Assembly: GCF_014694375.1 (NCBI RefSeq)
Contig: NZ_JAAUWW010000005.1
Coordinates: 62,001 to 126,000, forward strand
From: Vibrio sp. S17_S38
GTDB taxonomy: Bacteria > Pseudomonadota > Gammaproteobacteria > Enterobacterales > Vibrionaceae
DNA length: 64,000 bases
Direction: 5' to 3'
The notes beneath the pieces were generated by a model, which was given only the letters and a program-made list of their open reading frames with translations, had not been told where the DNA came from and did no database searches. Shown in pieces: positions 46,972 to 56,786 of the stretch (positions within the stretch are counted from its first letter, which is position 1; every line of letters starts with the position of its first letter). A program made the position numbers and the translations under genes.

Positions 46972-46994
46972 ATGAGCCTAAAGGCTAGGCTCAT
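46972..46994 (-). terminator. Terminator of rsmC
   Basis: Perfect nine-base stem ATGAGCCTA (46972-46980) and TAGGCTCAT (46986-46994), five-base loop, followed leftward by TTTTCCC, 30 bases after the rsmC stop. Confidence 0.75.
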
Positions 46995-47023
46995 GACTAT
47001 AATTAAACCTCAATAAGGACTGA

Positions 47024-48055
47024 CTATTGAGATGCTTTATTGGTGTGATAGATGCTGAATTTAGTGTTTTTAGCTGCAATGTTGCAGTGCCCAAAAGCTT
47101 TCTCAATAATAGGAGGATATTTTAAAAAGTTATTGGCAACGATCAGCATTTGCCCTCGAGCCGATAAATGATGCGGCGCTTGGGATAATAAGGTTTCCGC
47201 TGCACTGTATTGGGTATCTAAACCTGAATGGAAAGGCGGGTTACTAATTAAAAAGTCGTATCCTTTGCCAATGTTGGAGTAAATATCAGAGGCAAAGACT
47301 TGTCCGGTTAATCCATTAATTTCTAACGTCGCTTTACTTGATTCAATCGCGAGTGCGCTGATGTCACACATATCAACATTCGCTTTAGGATAGCGAGTTG
47401 CAATAACGCAACCAATTACACCAGCACCACAGCCCAAATCCAGTACTTTACCTTTGAGTCTTGGTAGTGTTTCAAGCAGTAGCTCTGTACCTTTATCAAA
47501 TTCACCATGGCTAAATACACCAGGCAAGCTTTTAATTTGAAGCGTATCATCACCGATAGTGAGGGGATAAGTTTTATACCATTCATCTAAATTAAACGCT
47601 GGCGCTTCGGTTTGATATTGCCCCCAATAGAAAGAACAACGACGTGCAGAATCGTATTTTTTCACTGTGCCATATTGGCTAAACATTTTTTCAATGCTTT
47701 TAACGCCAGAGCGATTCTCGCCAACAACACAGATTTCAGTGCCGGTTTTAAGTTTCGCCATCAACATTGCAAGTAAATATTGAGCTTCGGCTTTAGCTTT
47801 TGGCCAATACAACAGAAGCATATCAGCATCAATGTTATCAGTCAGTTCTGCGCCAAAGTAAGACGTAATATTATCATGCTGATTAAATTGTTGATGGTAA
47901 CCATAATGGGTTGTAAAAACGGAGACTGATTGGCAGTGCTTAGCAAGTTCAAGACAAAATAAATCTTCGGCTTCACCTGCAATTAAAACACGCTTACCTG
48001 AAAAATATTCAATTTGACGTTGAGCAATTTGGCTAGGGGGGGTATAGCTTGACAT
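47024..48055 (-). CDS. rsmC: 16S rRNA m2G1207 methyltransferase
   Basis: Methylates guanine 1207 of 16S rRNA within assembled 30S subunits. 343 residues made of two tandem methyltransferase-fold halves. The C-terminal, active half has the SAM-binding [13 protein letters not shown] (about residue 205) and the catalytic motif SNPPFHSG (about residue 272); the N-terminal half is degenerate, as in the family. It sits upstream of chiS by about 240 bases and probably forms its own unit. Confidence 0.94.
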   Translation of the reverse strand: MSSYTPPSQIAQRQIEYFSGKRVLIAGEAEDLFCLELAKHCQSVSVFTTHYGYHQQFNQHDNITSYFGAELTDNIDADMLLLYWPKAKAEAQYLLAMLMAKLKTGTEICVVGENRSGVKSIEKMFSQYGTVKKYDSARRCSFYWGQYQTEAPAFNLDEWYKTYPLTIGDDTLQIKSLPGVFSHGEFDKGTELLLETLPRLKGKVLDLGCGAGVIGCVIATRYPKANVDMCDISALAIESSKATLEINGLTGQVFASDIYSNIGKGYDFLISNPPFHSGLDTQYSAAETLLSQAPHHLSARGQMLIVANNFLKYPPIIEKAFGHCNIAAKNTKFSIYHTNKASQ

Positions 48056-48149
48056 TGATGGTCACTCTCTATGGGCAGTGGCCAGATTTTCGCATAATCT
48101 GGCCTAGATACCAATTAAATCACTTGAGAGTTAATTGCTGTTGACGTGA

Positions 48150-49235
48150 TTAGTTATTATCTTGCATGTTAAGAAATTGCTTAAATTCCTCTTCGTACAT
48201 TTTAAATAGCACCATGGTAATGGCAAAGATCAGTGGCCCGTAGATCAAACCAATTAATCCAAACAATTGGATCCCGCCCAATAGTGAGAAAAAGATAAGT
48301 AAGGTATCCATGCCAGCGCTTCCTTGCATAAGAAGCGGGCGAATAATATTGTCAATCGAACCAATGACTACTACGCCCCAAACTACTAAAAATATTCCCC
48401 AGCCGATATCGCCAGTTAAAAATAAATAAGCGGCAGCTGGAACCCAAATTAATGCAGTGCCAACAACTGGAATAAAGGAGGCAGCTCCAATCATTGTTCC
48501 CCAGAATAAGCCTGGCAAGCCGACTAGCCATAATGCAAAGCCGCCAACAATAGCTTGGGCGATAGCGGTAAGAAATGAGCCTAAAACGGCTGATTTAGAA
48601 ACCTGCTCTACTTCGTTTAATAAACGGTCTTCTTGGCTGCGTGATAGAGGTAAAATATGATGAATGCTATTAACCAGTTTTTCACGATCGCGTAATAAAA
48701 AGAATAATACAAAAAGCATTAAAAAGAAGTTCGCTAGAAACCCAGTCGCGTCACCTAATATTTTGGCGCTAACAGAGACTAAAATCGTGCCAAATTGTGA
48801 AATAAACTTAGCCGCGCGTTGAGCTATTTGTTGTGGGTCAATATTGTCGAATGGTAGATATTGATTAGCAATATGCAGCAGTTTTGAAATATATGGATGA
48901 TTCAATAATTCTTGGATCCCGCCAGCACTTGCCCAGTTATAAACCGTTTGTGAAAAATTAGCACCTTGTTGGATGATTGCTGCAAAAATAGCAAGTAATG
49001 GAATGACAATAACAAAGGTGAGAAATAAGCAGGAGATAAAAGCTACCGTGTTAGGGAAGCGTGGCCAGCGTAATTCTATTTTTTGATGCAAAGGGTAAAT
49101 TAACAGAGAAATAATAAACGCGATAACAATCGAATTCATATAAGGTGAAATTAATAAATAACAAGCATAGGCTGCAAACAGTAGTGCAATGATTAATACC
49201 CAGTGTGTTGAATCCAGTTTTAACTTGTTGTCCAT
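48150..49235 (-). CDS. AI-2E family transporter (PerM-like permease)
   Basis: Polytopic inner-membrane protein of 361 residues with about eight helices. It has the family layout: two pairs of helices at the N-terminus, a soluble segment (about residues 105-150, PYISKLLHIANQYL), and a C-terminal block with FFLLRDREKLV, FWGTMIGAASFIPVVGT and GLIGLIYGPLIFA. Members include the AI-2 exporter TqsA and sodium/proton antiporters, so the substrate is open. It ends 95 bases before the rsmC start. Confidence 0.85.
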   Translation of the reverse strand: MDNKLKLDSTHWVLIIALLFAAYACYLLISPYMNSIVIAFIISLLIYPLHQKIELRWPRFPNTVAFISCLFLTFVIVIPLLAIFAAIIQQGANFSQTVYNWASAGGIQELLNHPYISKLLHIANQYLPFDNIDPQQIAQRAAKFISQFGTILVSVSAKILGDATGFLANFFLMLFVLFFLLRDREKLVNSIHHILPLSRSQEDRLLNEVEQVSKSAVLGSFLTAIAQAIVGGFALWLVGLPGLFWGTMIGAASFIPVVGTALIWVPAAAYLFLTGDIGWGIFLVVWGVVVIGSIDNIIRPLLMQGSAGMDTLLIFFSLLGGIQLFGLIGLIYGPLIFAITMVLFKMYEEEFKQFLNMQDNN

Positions 49236-49268
49236 GTTTCATCCTTGAAGGAGTGATGTGGTTTTATA

Positions 49269-49280
49269 TTGGTATATAAT
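49269..49280 (+). promoter_or_regulatory. Extended -10 promoter element for the small protein gene
   Basis: TTGGTATATAAT includes a consensus TATAAT at 49275-49280 and an alternative TGGTATAT extended -10. No clear -35 box lies 17 bases upstream. A start near 49287 would give a 49-base leader. Confidence 0.4.
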
Positions 49281-49335
49281 GGCGGTAAAGCAAACGCTTA
49301 TCAATTAAAGATTTATTGAGTCTGGAGGAATATAT

Positions 49336-49452
49336 ATGGGCTGTTGTGACAAAAAAGAGTGTTGCAGTAATAAGAAGAAAAAGAGCATACCTTGGTTAGC
49401 TGTGATTATAGTTTTTATGGCGGTGCTGATTGCTTTGAATTGGCAGTCTTGA
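49336..49452 (+). CDS. Small cysteine-pair membrane protein, 38 residues
   Basis: Not a recognised family. The frame runs ATG at 49336 to TGA at 49452. GGAGGA, a nearly perfect ribosome binding site, stands six bases before the ATG. The product begins MGCCDKKECCSNKKKKSI and continues as one hydrophobic helix (PWLAVIIVFMAVLIALNW) ending QS. Two Cys-Cys pairs five residues apart, then a lysine run, then the helix: by the positive-inside rule the cysteines face the cytoplasm, where they could bind metal. It lies between an AI-2E permease (divergent) and hemL (convergent, with a terminator between). Function unknown. Confidence 0.75.
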   Translation: MGCCDKKECCSNKKKKSIPWLAVIIVFMAVLIALNWQS

Positions 49453-49486
49453 GTGCAGGTTTATTTATAAAAAATGGGTTAAGCAA

Positions 49487-49522
49487 CTCGCTTGCTCGTG
49501 AGTAAATACGAAGGCAAGCGAG
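49487..49522. terminator. Terminator between the small protein gene and hemL
   Basis: Perfect nine-base stem CTCGCTTGC (49487-49495) and GCAAGCGAG (49514-49522). On the hemL strand it is followed, some 15 bases later, by a run of six T; on the other strand the flank is poor in T. Confidence 0.6.
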
Positions 49523-49542
49523 ATGAGTACTTGGTTATTTTA

Positions 49543-50844
49543 TTATAGTGCTTCGCTTTCTTTTGCCATAATTGCAAAGCAGCGATCTGCCGCTTCAATT
49601 GTGGCTTCAATTTCACGTGGTGAATGTGCCAATGACATAAAGCTCGCTTCAAATGCTGATGGAGCAAAGTTGACACCATGTTCAAGCATTAAATGGAAGA
49701 AGCGTTTAAAGCGCTCAGTATCGCATTTTGTGACATCTTCGTAACAAGTAATGGTTTTCTGCTCCGTAAAGAAAAAACCAAACATACCACCAACGCGATT
49801 AATCGCCAGAGGAATACCATGCTCCGCTGCCGCCTTTTTTAAGCCTTTTGTTAATTGTTTTGTCCGTTTCGCTAAGCGAGCTTCGTTTTCTTCGCCTTCT
49901 AACTCTTTCAAACAAGCTAAACCTGCCGCCATGGCAATAGGATTACCTGATAGTGTACCGGCTTGGTAAACTGGGCCTGTCGGAGCAATAAATTGCATGA
50001 CGTCACGGCGACCACCAAAAGCCCCGACTGGCATGCCTCCGCCAATGACTTTACCAAGCGTAGTTAAGTCCGGTTTGATGTCATAGTAAGCTTGAGCGCC
50101 ACCTTGTGCGACGCGAAAGCCTGTCATCACTTCATCAAAAATCAGTAATGCGCCAGAAGAATCACAAATGTCACGCAAGCCTTCTAAAAAACCTTCAACA
50201 GGAGGGATGCAGTTCATATTACCCGCGACAGGTTCAACGATTATGCAAGCAATCTCTTCAGGATTTGCTTCAAATAATGCTTTAACGGATTCAATATCAT
50301 TAAAAGTGGCTGTTAATGTGTATTTGGCAAAATCAGCAGGTACACCTGGTGAGCTTGGTTGACCCAATGTTAATGCGCCTGATCCTGCTTTTACCAATAA
50401 ACTGTCAGCATGACCGTGGTAACAACCTTCAAATTTTAAGATCTTGTCACGACCAGTAAAGCCTCGAGCTAAACGAATAGCGCTCATCGTCGCTTCTGTG
50501 CCAGAATTAACCATGCGAAGTTGCTCCATTGATGGAACCATTTCGGATACTTTTTCTGCCATTTTTATTTCAGATTTTGTGGGCGCTCCAAAGCTTAAAC
50601 CACGTTCAGCCGCTTTAATCACCGCATTACGCACAGCAGTATTATTGTGGCCTAAGATCATCGGTCCCCAAGAGCCAACATAATCAATATAAGCTTTACC
50701 ATCGGCATCAAAAATCAGTGGGCCATCTGCGCGATCGATGAAAAGTGGAGTTCCACCAACACCATTAAAAGCGCGTACTGGAGAGTTCACGCCACCGGGA
50801 ATCGTTTGTTGTGCTTTTTGATATAGTTCTGATGATTTACTCAT
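49543..50844 (-). CDS. hemL: Glutamate-1-semialdehyde 2,1-aminomutase
   Basis: PLP enzyme that makes 5-aminolevulinate from glutamate-1-semialdehyde, the second step of C5 heme synthesis. 433 residues from the ATG at 50844, preceded by AAGGA; a 15-residue longer frame is rejected. The PLP lysine is Lys265 in [12 protein letters not shown], the same number as in E. coli. [11 protein letters not shown] and the glycine-rich [12 protein letters not shown] loop are present. It is transcribed divergently from erpA, as in several Vibrio genomes. Confidence 0.97.
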   Translation of the reverse strand: MSKSSELYQKAQQTIPGGVNSPVRAFNGVGGTPLFIDRADGPLIFDADGKAYIDYVGSWGPMILGHNNTAVRNAVIKAAERGLSFGAPTKSEIKMAEKVSEMVPSMEQLRMVNSGTEATMSAIRLARGFTGRDKILKFEGCYHGHADSLLVKAGSGALTLGQPSSPGVPADFAKYTLTATFNDIESVKALFEANPEEIACIIVEPVAGNMNCIPPVEGFLEGLRDICDSSGALLIFDEVMTGFRVAQGGAQAYYDIKPDLTTLGKVIGGGMPVGAFGGRRDVMQFIAPTGPVYQAGTLSGNPIAMAAGLACLKELEGEENEARLAKRTKQLTKGLKKAAAEHGIPLAINRVGGMFGFFFTEQKTITCYEDVTKCDTERFKRFFHLMLEHGVNFAPSAFEASFMSLAHSPREIEATIEAADRCFAIMAKESEAL

Positions 50845-51197
50845 AGGGGATCCTTTAAATAATATCTTATTGCGATAAGGCTGTTGCACTTTAAGCGCAA
50901 TTCTTGTGCGGTTAATAGGCTACCGCACCGTGATCGAGATAATTAACTGTAGGCATTGTAACTAAGCTGAGACTTTTTGCACTTATTTAGAAAACAAAAT
51001 CAGATACAGTTGATGTGAAGACGGTTTATACGATTTATTGTTCTGAAAGCAAGATGAATACTTGAACGATAAGGTCAGGTATTAGATAATCGCATTAATT
51101 AAAGTTTGACCGTATGGCTAAGCAATGTCAGCGATCGTATCTTGTATCAACGTTATTCATTTACCTGTTGATATTAACGCTAATGAGAGAGGTCGTC
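50845..51197. other. 353-base region between hemL and erpA
   Basis: No credible gene: a frame reading into erpA from 51114 lacks a ribosome binding site. It must hold the divergent promoters of hemL and erpA. No convincing IscR or other operator could be picked out by eye. Confidence 0.5.
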
Positions 51198-51539
51198 ATG
51201 AGCGATGAGCAATTACCTTTATCTTTTTCTGAAACCGCTGCGGCGCGTGTGAAAATATTGATTGAGGAAGAAGAAAATCCAGAGTTAAAACTACGTGTTT
51301 ATATCACCGGTGGTGGTTGCAGTGGTTTTCAATACGGATTTACCTTCGATGAGAAAGTTAATGATGGTGATATGACAATAGTGAAGCAGGGAGTAACTTT
51401 AGTGGTTGATCCTATGAGTTTGCAATATTTGCTTGGTGGTGTAGTGGATTATACTGAAGGGCTAGAAGGCTCTCGCTTTTTTGTGAACAATCCAAATGCA
51501 ACAACAACTTGCGGTTGTGGTGCTTCATTTAGCGTGTAA
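51198..51539 (+). CDS. erpA: Iron-sulfur cluster insertion protein ErpA
   Basis: A-type carrier that hands 4Fe-4S clusters to target enzymes such as those of isoprenoid synthesis; cytoplasmic. 113 residues from the ATG at 51198 with GAGAGG ahead; the E. coli protein has 114. The three cluster ligands are Cys41 ([11 protein letters not shown]), Cys105 and Cys107 (TTCGCGASF). The longer reading from 51114 would add a hydrophobic leader with no support. Confidence 0.97.
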   Translation: MSDEQLPLSFSETAAARVKILIEEEENPELKLRVYITGGGCSGFQYGFTFDEKVNDGDMTIVKQGVTLVVDPMSLQYLLGGVVDYTEGLEGSRFFVNNPNATTTCGCGASFSV

Positions 51540-51578
51540 GCCATTTTACCTAAGCCCATTTAAACAAGTCACTTTAAG

Positions 51579-51632
51579 AAAGCCCTAAAAATCTCTTTTT
51601 CGTTGAGAATAAGAAATTTTCAGGGCTTTTTT
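51579..51632. terminator. Bidirectional terminator between erpA and the M23 gene
   Basis: AAAGCCCT (51579-51586) pairs with AGGGCTTT (51622-51629) and is followed by more T; additional A/T pairs extend the stem inwards. The genes on both sides converge here. Confidence 0.75.
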
Positions 51633-51638
51633 GTTTGG

Positions 51639-52931
51639 CTATTCTTTTGCAATAAGTAAGTTATTGTAGCGTTTGAGTTGCGCTAAATTTTGCTGCGCCA
51701 GTGTCATAAAGTTACTTTTATCTTGACCCGTTAATGATTTTGATTGAGGCAAGTTAACCGTTCTTGGATTTTTATGGATACCATTCACTAAAAATTCATA
51801 ATGTAAGTGTGGCCCAGTTACTCGTCCTGTTCCACCAAGCGTGCCTACCGTATCGCCTTGTTTTACTCGTTGTCCTGTATTGACGGATCGTTTTTTCATG
51901 TGCAAGTACTTGGTAATATAAGTATTGCTATGGCGAATAAATACGTAGTTACCATTAAATTGGTTATAACCTGCTTTTTCGACCACTCCATCACCAGCAG
52001 CCCAAATAGGGGTTCCAACTGGAGCTGCATAATCTGTCCCTCTATGAGCGACGATTTTTCCTGTTACAGGATGGCGACGAGTAGGATTGAAATTAGAGGT
52101 TACACGGCGAAAATCGATAGGTGAGCGCAGAAAGGCTTTTTTCATTGCCCTGCCATCCTCATCGTAATAATTGCCATCTTTTGGGTTCAAAATGGCTTTG
52201 AACGTGGCACCTTGGCTAGTAAAAACTGCGGTAATAATGTTGCCTTGGCCAATATTTCGACCTTCAACAAAACGATCTTCATATAACACTTCAAAATGAT
52301 CTCCTGCACGCAGATCTAACGCAAAATCAATATCCCAACCAAAAATACCGGCTAATGACATTATTTGATTTGGAGTTAAACCTGAATTTGATGCTGCATT
52401 CCAGAAGTTTGATGTAATGGTTGCTTCAGTGTAATTATATTGAACATCAATTTTTTTACTTTCTATTTTCGAAGTGAACACATCTCCTTGTTTATAGATA
52501 TGAAAAGATTGATAAGCAGACAAAGGGCGAATTAATTCGACTAATTGATCATTTTGGTTAAAGCCAAAATTTAGGATGTCACCTGGTCGAAGTCGCGATA
52601 ATTGAGTTTCTATACCAGAATCACTAGTGATTAATTGATGTAATAACTTTGCTGATAAACCGATACGATTAAATAAAACAGAAGCACTTTCGCCTGATTG
52701 GACGGTATAGGGCTGCCATTGTAGCCAGTTTTTATTCGTGGTTTGCGATTGTGAAAATTCGCTAGAGAGCTCAAGAGGATAAACTTTGCCGACTTCTAGC
52801 TTTGGTTCATTACGAGTGAGATCGTCAAAGTCAGGAAGTGAAAACAAAACAATAGTTATTATGAGGGAGATAAAAGCAATCGATATTTTGTGTAGCCTAG
52901 GAAGGCGAGTCAATTGTATGCTCATAGTCAT
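51639..52931 (-). CDS. M23 family peptidoglycan DD-endopeptidase (ShyC/MepM type)
   Basis: Cleaves peptide cross-links in peptidoglycan so that new strands can be inserted. 430 residues. An N-terminal transmembrane anchor (about residues 15-33) is followed by an OapA/LysM-like region (YTVQSGESASVLFNRIGLS, about residues 75-100) and the C-terminal peptidase with zinc ligands in HRGTDYAAPVGTPIW (His and Asp) and HLHYEF (HxH). By its place next to tyrS it corresponds to V. cholerae ShyC (recalled as VC0630), but the exact paralogue is not certain. It is divergent from tyrS. Confidence 0.88.
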   Translation of the reverse strand: MTMSIQLTRLPRLHKISIAFISLIITIVLFSLPDFDDLTRNEPKLEVGKVYPLELSSEFSQSQTTNKNWLQWQPYTVQSGESASVLFNRIGLSAKLLHQLITSDSGIETQLSRLRPGDILNFGFNQNDQLVELIRPLSAYQSFHIYKQGDVFTSKIESKKIDVQYNYTEATITSNFWNAASNSGLTPNQIMSLAGIFGWDIDFALDLRAGDHFEVLYEDRFVEGRNIGQGNIITAVFTSQGATFKAILNPKDGNYYDEDGRAMKKAFLRSPIDFRRVTSNFNPTRRHPVTGKIVAHRGTDYAAPVGTPIWAAGDGVVEKAGYNQFNGNYVFIRHSNTYITKYLHMKKRSVNTGQRVKQGDTVGTLGGTGRVTGPHLHYEFLVNGIHKNPRTVNLPQSKSLTGQDKSNFMTLAQQNLAQLKRYNNLLIAKE

Positions 52932-53001
52932 TAAGAGTAATGTAAATAGCGAAAAAATAGGATGAGTCAGTCTAACTGGTTTCCAAAAAGGGCGCTATTG
53001 C

Positions 53002-53018
53002 GTATCATGTCTTGATAC
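53002..53018. promoter_or_regulatory. Inverted repeat GTATCA-N5-TGATAC between M23 gene and tyrS
   Basis: Perfect six-base arms at 53002-53007 and 53013-53018 in the 120-base divergent promoter region. It may be an operator for either gene, or chance in AT-rich DNA. Confidence 0.35.
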
Positions 53019-53051
53019 AATTTTTATGCCTAATTTTCGGAGTAAACCTAA

Positions 53052-54239
53052 ATGGCGAGTATTGAAGCAGCATTGGCTGAAATTAAGCGCGGTGTGGAAG
53101 AATTAATCCCTGAAGCTGAGTTGATTGAGAAATTAAAAGAAAATCGCCCTTTACGTATTAAGTTGGGAGCGGATCCAACTGCACCAGATATCCATTTAGG
53201 CCACACCGTTATTCTTAACAAGTTAAGAGCATTCCAAGAGCTAGGTCATGACGTTACTTTTTTAATCGGTGATTTTACCGGTATGGTTGGTGACCCTAGT
53301 GGTAAAAACACCACACGTCCGCCTTTAACGCGTGAAGATGTATTGGCCAATGCAGAAACTTATAAGCAGCAAGTATTTAAGATTCTCGACCCTGCTAAAA
53401 CTAAAATTCAATTTAACTCTGAATGGTTAAATGAATTAGGTGCTGAAGGTATGATCCGTTTGGCATCAAACTTAACCGTTGCTCGCATGTTGGAACGTGA
53501 TGATTTTAAAAAGCGTTATGCCGGAAATCAACCGATCGCGATTCATGAATTTATGTACCCGTTATTACAAGGCTACGATTCTGTTGCGATGGAAACCGAT
53601 GTTGAATTAGGTGGCGCGGATCAAAAATTCAACTTATTGATGGGGCGTGAGCTACAAAAATCTCATGGTCAAAAGCCGCAAGTAGTTTTAATGATGCCAT
53701 TGCTGGTTGGTTTAGACGGTGAGAAAAAAATGTCTAAGTCGGCTCATAATTACATTGGGGTTAGTGAAGTACCAACCGAAATGTTTGGCAAAATCATGTC
53801 GATCTCTGATGTACTAATGTGGAGCTACTATGAATTGCTTTCATTCCGCCCATTAGAAGAGATTGCGCAATTTAAAGCTGATGTTGATGCTGGCAAAAAC
53901 CCACGTGACATTAAGATTTTATTAGCAAAAGAAATTATTGCTCGTTTTCATAGCGAAGCAGATGCTGACGCTGCGGAACAAGAGTTCATTAATCGTTTTC
54001 AAAAAGGCGCAATGCCAGATGAAATGCCTGAATTTGAATTTGAAGCGGGGATTGCTATTGCTAACCTATTAAAAGAGGCAGATCTAGTGGCCTCTACATC
54101 GGATGCACTTCGTATGATCCGTCAGGGCGCTGCAAAATTAGATGGTGATAAGATCGAAGATACTAAGCTTGTTCCTGAGATCGGCACTGCGATTTATCAA
54201 GTTGGTAAACGTAAGTTTGCACGTATTACGATTAAGTAA
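53052..54239 (+). CDS. tyrS: Tyrosyl-tRNA synthetase
   Basis: Class I aminoacyl-tRNA synthetase, cytoplasmic. 395 residues, the short TyrZ-like form of many gammaproteobacteria and not the 424-residue E. coli TyrS form. The HIGH motif is HLGH (about residue 48) and KMSKS is exact at residues 226-230. The C-terminal S4-like RNA-binding domain ([16 protein letters not shown]) is present. GGAG lies eleven bases before the ATG. Many Vibrio have a second tyrS elsewhere; this is the copy next to the M23 gene. Confidence 0.96.
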   Translation: MASIEAALAEIKRGVEELIPEAELIEKLKENRPLRIKLGADPTAPDIHLGHTVILNKLRAFQELGHDVTFLIGDFTGMVGDPSGKNTTRPPLTREDVLANAETYKQQVFKILDPAKTKIQFNSEWLNELGAEGMIRLASNLTVARMLERDDFKKRYAGNQPIAIHEFMYPLLQGYDSVAMETDVELGGADQKFNLLMGRELQKSHGQKPQVVLMMPLLVGLDGEKKMSKSAHNYIGVSEVPTEMFGKIMSISDVLMWSYYELLSFRPLEEIAQFKADVDAGKNPRDIKILLAKEIIARFHSEADADAAEQEFINRFQKGAMPDEMPEFEFEAGIAIANLLKEADLVASTSDALRMIRQGAAKLDGDKIEDTKLVPEIGTAIYQVGKRKFARITIK

Positions 54240-54327
54240 AGTCAGGCGATTGAGTGCTTAGCTGCTATATAGTTAGTATAATTAGTGCTTCGTCTCTATA
54301 GCTAATCGCTTGTTGTTATAAATTGTT

Positions 54328-54363
54328 AAAGCCCGTCGCATTAATTTGAGATGGGCTTTTTTA
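54328..54363. terminator. Terminator between tyrS and yadS
   Basis: A ten-base stem AAAGCCCGTC (54328-54337) and GATGGGCTTT (54350-54359), one G-U pair, followed by more T. The genes converge, and the left side is also T-rich on the other strand. Confidence 0.8.
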
Positions 54364-54372
54364 TCGTGAAAT

Positions 54373-54993
54373 TTAACCTTTTAACTGAAAAGTCGGCAAA
54401 GATAAATGCCAGCGAATAGCGGCAAGTCGAATAGTTAAGGTTGATACGACACCTAGTAAGAAAGCAGGTGAACTAGCAACACCAAAGTACAAAGCGCTGG
54501 TATGAACAATCCCGCCTACAATACAAGCTACAGCATAGATTTCACTGCGTAACACCATTGGAATTTCACGGGCTAAAATGTCGCGAATAATTCCGCCACC
54601 GCAACCGGTTAGAACGCCCATAATCACAGCAATCATCATTGAATCTTGTAATCGAAGAGACTTTTCCACACCGATTCCAACAAATACCGCGAGCCCAATC
54701 GCATCACAAACAGGAAGAATATACCAAGGCAGTTTGGTCGGGCGACGGATTAGCGTAAGTGTCGCTAAGCAAGTTAGCAGAATTATCCATAGATAATTAT
54801 TGTCGATAATCCAGAAAATAGGCGTAGAGCCTAGCATCATATCTCGAATCGAACCGCCACCAATTGCAGTAACAGAGGCAAGGACGATAACACCGAAGGG
54901 ATCCATTTTAAGCCGGCCGGCAAGTAATACTCCAGAAATGGCAAAAATGGCGGTACCAAATAAATCGAAAAAATACAGTAAACTGATATCCAT
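54373..54993 (-). CDS. yadS: YadS family protein, TRIC cation channel fold
   Basis: Inner-membrane protein of 206 residues with seven predicted helices, of the TRIC/UPF0126 family. Two repeated glycine-rich blocks mark the family: VLASVTAIGGGSIRDMMLG (about residue 37) and VIMGVLTGCGGGIIRDILAREIP (about residue 120). Bacterial members are potassium-permeable trimeric channels, or have been linked to glycine uptake; the role here is unknown. It follows btuF and mtnN as in E. coli. Confidence 0.88.
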   Translation of the reverse strand: MDISLLYFFDLFGTAIFAISGVLLAGRLKMDPFGVIVLASVTAIGGGSIRDMMLGSTPIFWIIDNNYLWIILLTCLATLTLIRRPTKLPWYILPVCDAIGLAVFVGIGVEKSLRLQDSMMIAVIMGVLTGCGGGIIRDILAREIPMVLRSEIYAVACIVGGIVHTSALYFGVASSPAFLLGVVSTLTIRLAAIRWHLSLPTFQLKG

Positions 54994-55056
54994 GATAGTG
55001 GTGTTCTAGAGTTCGATAAAGTTGAATTAGGCGGCAGATTTTACTGTTAATTTGTC

Positions 55057-55902
55057 TTAATGCAAAAGCTTATTCGACTTACGAGCTAAATCAAAATCTG
55101 CGCAGACTTGTTTTATTGCTTGAAGACTCCGCATTGTTGGTCGATTTAACCAATCAGGATTGAGGTTAAAAATTAACTTATGTTTTACTGCTGGTATTTG
55201 AGACCATTTTTGCCATAGCTCAGTGGTGGTATTGATATGGTTAGAGGTGAAAATCACTTCAGGATTTTCAGCAATGACTTGTTCTTTACCTACTTGGGGA
55301 TAAGGTGCAGGGCTGTTTGCAAATACATTTTTACCATTACAGATATTAAAAATAGCGCTTGGCCAATATGGATCGGAGACGGTAATAATTGGAACTTCAC
55401 TTAATTGATGAAAGTAAAAGATACTTTTTTTCTTTTGATTAGCCAAACGAATGGTACTGAGTTGCTCTCTAAATATTTTAGCATTACTCTTCCCGATAGA
55501 GGGATCTTCAGCCCATTGGCTTAAGGCGTCTAAGTTATCGGCAATATCTTCGAGCGTGCTGATGGATGAGTAATAGACAGGGATGCCAAATCGTTTCAGT
55601 TGATCCACTTCTCTTGGGCTAGAATTTTTTGACCAAGCAATTACAAGATCCGGTTTTAGGGCTAATATGCGTTCTAGTTTAATACCTTGATAGTTAGCGA
55701 TTTTTTCTAATGTTGAAGCTTGTTGAGGGTAATCACTCATCTCACTGACCGCTATGATTTTATCACCTAACCCTGCTGAAAAAGCGAGTTCAGTTGCGTG
55801 GGGTGTAAGAGTAATAACACGTTGAGCGACATTATTCGCAAAGTTGTATGGGCTAAATAAAGTAAGTAGGCAAAAGATGAGCAAAGCTCGAAATGCTGAC
55901 AT
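55057..55902 (-). CDS. btuF: Vitamin B12-binding protein
   Basis: Periplasmic binding protein for cobalamin, partner of the BtuCD importer, which is not in this window. About 281 residues from the ATG at 55902, which begins a signal peptide (MSAFRALLIFCLLTLFSPYNFA); starts at 55914 (ATG) and 55917 (GTG) would add four or five residues. Family pattern: RVITLTPHATELAFSAGLGDKIIAVSE in outline and LKPDLVIAW. It is followed by yadS and preceded by mtnN, the order seen in E. coli. Confidence 0.9.
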   Translation of the reverse strand: MSAFRALLIFCLLTLFSPYNFANNVAQRVITLTPHATELAFSAGLGDKIIAVSEMSDYPQQASTLEKIANYQGIKLERILALKPDLVIAWSKNSSPREVDQLKRFGIPVYYSSISTLEDIADNLDALSQWAEDPSIGKSNAKIFREQLSTIRLANQKKKSIFYFHQLSEVPIITVSDPYWPSAIFNICNGKNVFANSPAPYPQVGKEQVIAENPEVIFTSNHINTTTELWQKWSQIPAVKHKLIFNLNPDWLNRPTMRSLQAIKQVCADFDLARKSNKLLH

Positions 55903-55981
55903 ATTAGGATCCATCACGCGCCAGTAAGAGGCTACTTTTATTGTGTTTTTTACAAAGTAAAGGTAGCCAATATTCAGGTTG

Positions 55982-56677
55982 TTATTTTAGTAGTTTCAAC
56001 ATAGCAATCACCATGTCAGATGAGCTTTTAGCCGCTAATGGTAAGAATTCATCAAAACTCATTGGTGACTCTTTATCTGCTACGTCTGAAATTGCGCGGA
56101 CTACAACAAATGGCTTGGCGAATTGGTGACAAGTTTGGGCAATCGCCGCAGCTTCCATTTCTACAGCAACTGCTGTTGGGAAGTGTTGACGTATGAAGGC
56201 TTGTTTTTCTGGTGTGCAAACAAATACATCACCCGTGCAGATAAGGCCACGCACCGCGTGAATATCAGTCATGGTTGCTAAAGCTTGTTCTGTTAGTTGA
56301 ATGAGTTTTTCATCAGCAATAAAAGCAGCAGGTTGTTGTGCCATTTGACCGATTTCATAGCCAAAGGCCGTTACATCTGCATCATGGTGACGAACTTCAG
56401 AAGATATCACCACATCACCAAGGTTTAAGCTTGAATCAAAGCCGCCAGCTGAACCTGTATTGATGATGATATCAGGTTGGAAACATTCAATTAATAAAGT
56501 CGTCCCAACACTGGCTGCTACCTTACCAATTCCTGATTGTAGTAACACAACCTCAATGTTATTGATGGTTCCGGTATAGAAAGTACAACTACCTTTGCTT
56601 TGTGATTTGCTATTGCTTAATGCGTCTTTTAAAATCGTAACTTCTTGTTCCATCGCACCAATAATGCCAACTTTCAT
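55982..56677 (-). CDS. mtnN: 5'-methylthioadenosine/S-adenosylhomocysteine nucleosidase
   Basis: Hydrolyses S-adenosylhomocysteine and methylthioadenosine, recycling the methyl cycle and making the precursor used for the AI-2 signal. 231 residues, standard length. It opens [15 protein letters not shown] with the catalytic Glu12, and carries [29 protein letters not shown] (Met-Glu substrate motif) and [12 protein letters not shown] with the catalytic Asp of the C-terminal loop. Confidence 0.97.
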   Translation of the reverse strand: MKVGIIGAMEQEVTILKDALSNSKSQSKGSCTFYTGTINNIEVVLLQSGIGKVAASVGTTLLIECFQPDIIINTGSAGGFDSSLNLGDVVISSEVRHHDADVTAFGYEIGQMAQQPAAFIADEKLIQLTEQALATMTDIHAVRGLICTGDVFVCTPEKQAFIRQHFPTAVAVEMEAAAIAQTCHQFAKPFVVVRAISDVADKESPMSFDEFLPLAAKSSSDMVIAMLKLLK

Positions 56678-56786
56678 AATTTTCTCTGCTTCAATCTAGG
56701 TCAATAATCGCGAGATTGTATCATAAGGATTTTAAAAAACTTAATCGGCATAGTAAAACCAGTAGAGTGAAGTCTGTAAATAAAAG

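Noticed and set aside
49269..49287. Full -35/-10 promoter for the small membrane protein
   Set aside because: Only the -10 is clear; no -35 box at 16-18 bases, so only the -10 is listed.
51114..51197. 28-residue extension of ErpA
   Set aside because: Family length and the ribosome binding site favour the ATG at 51198; the extension is an unconserved hydrophobic run.
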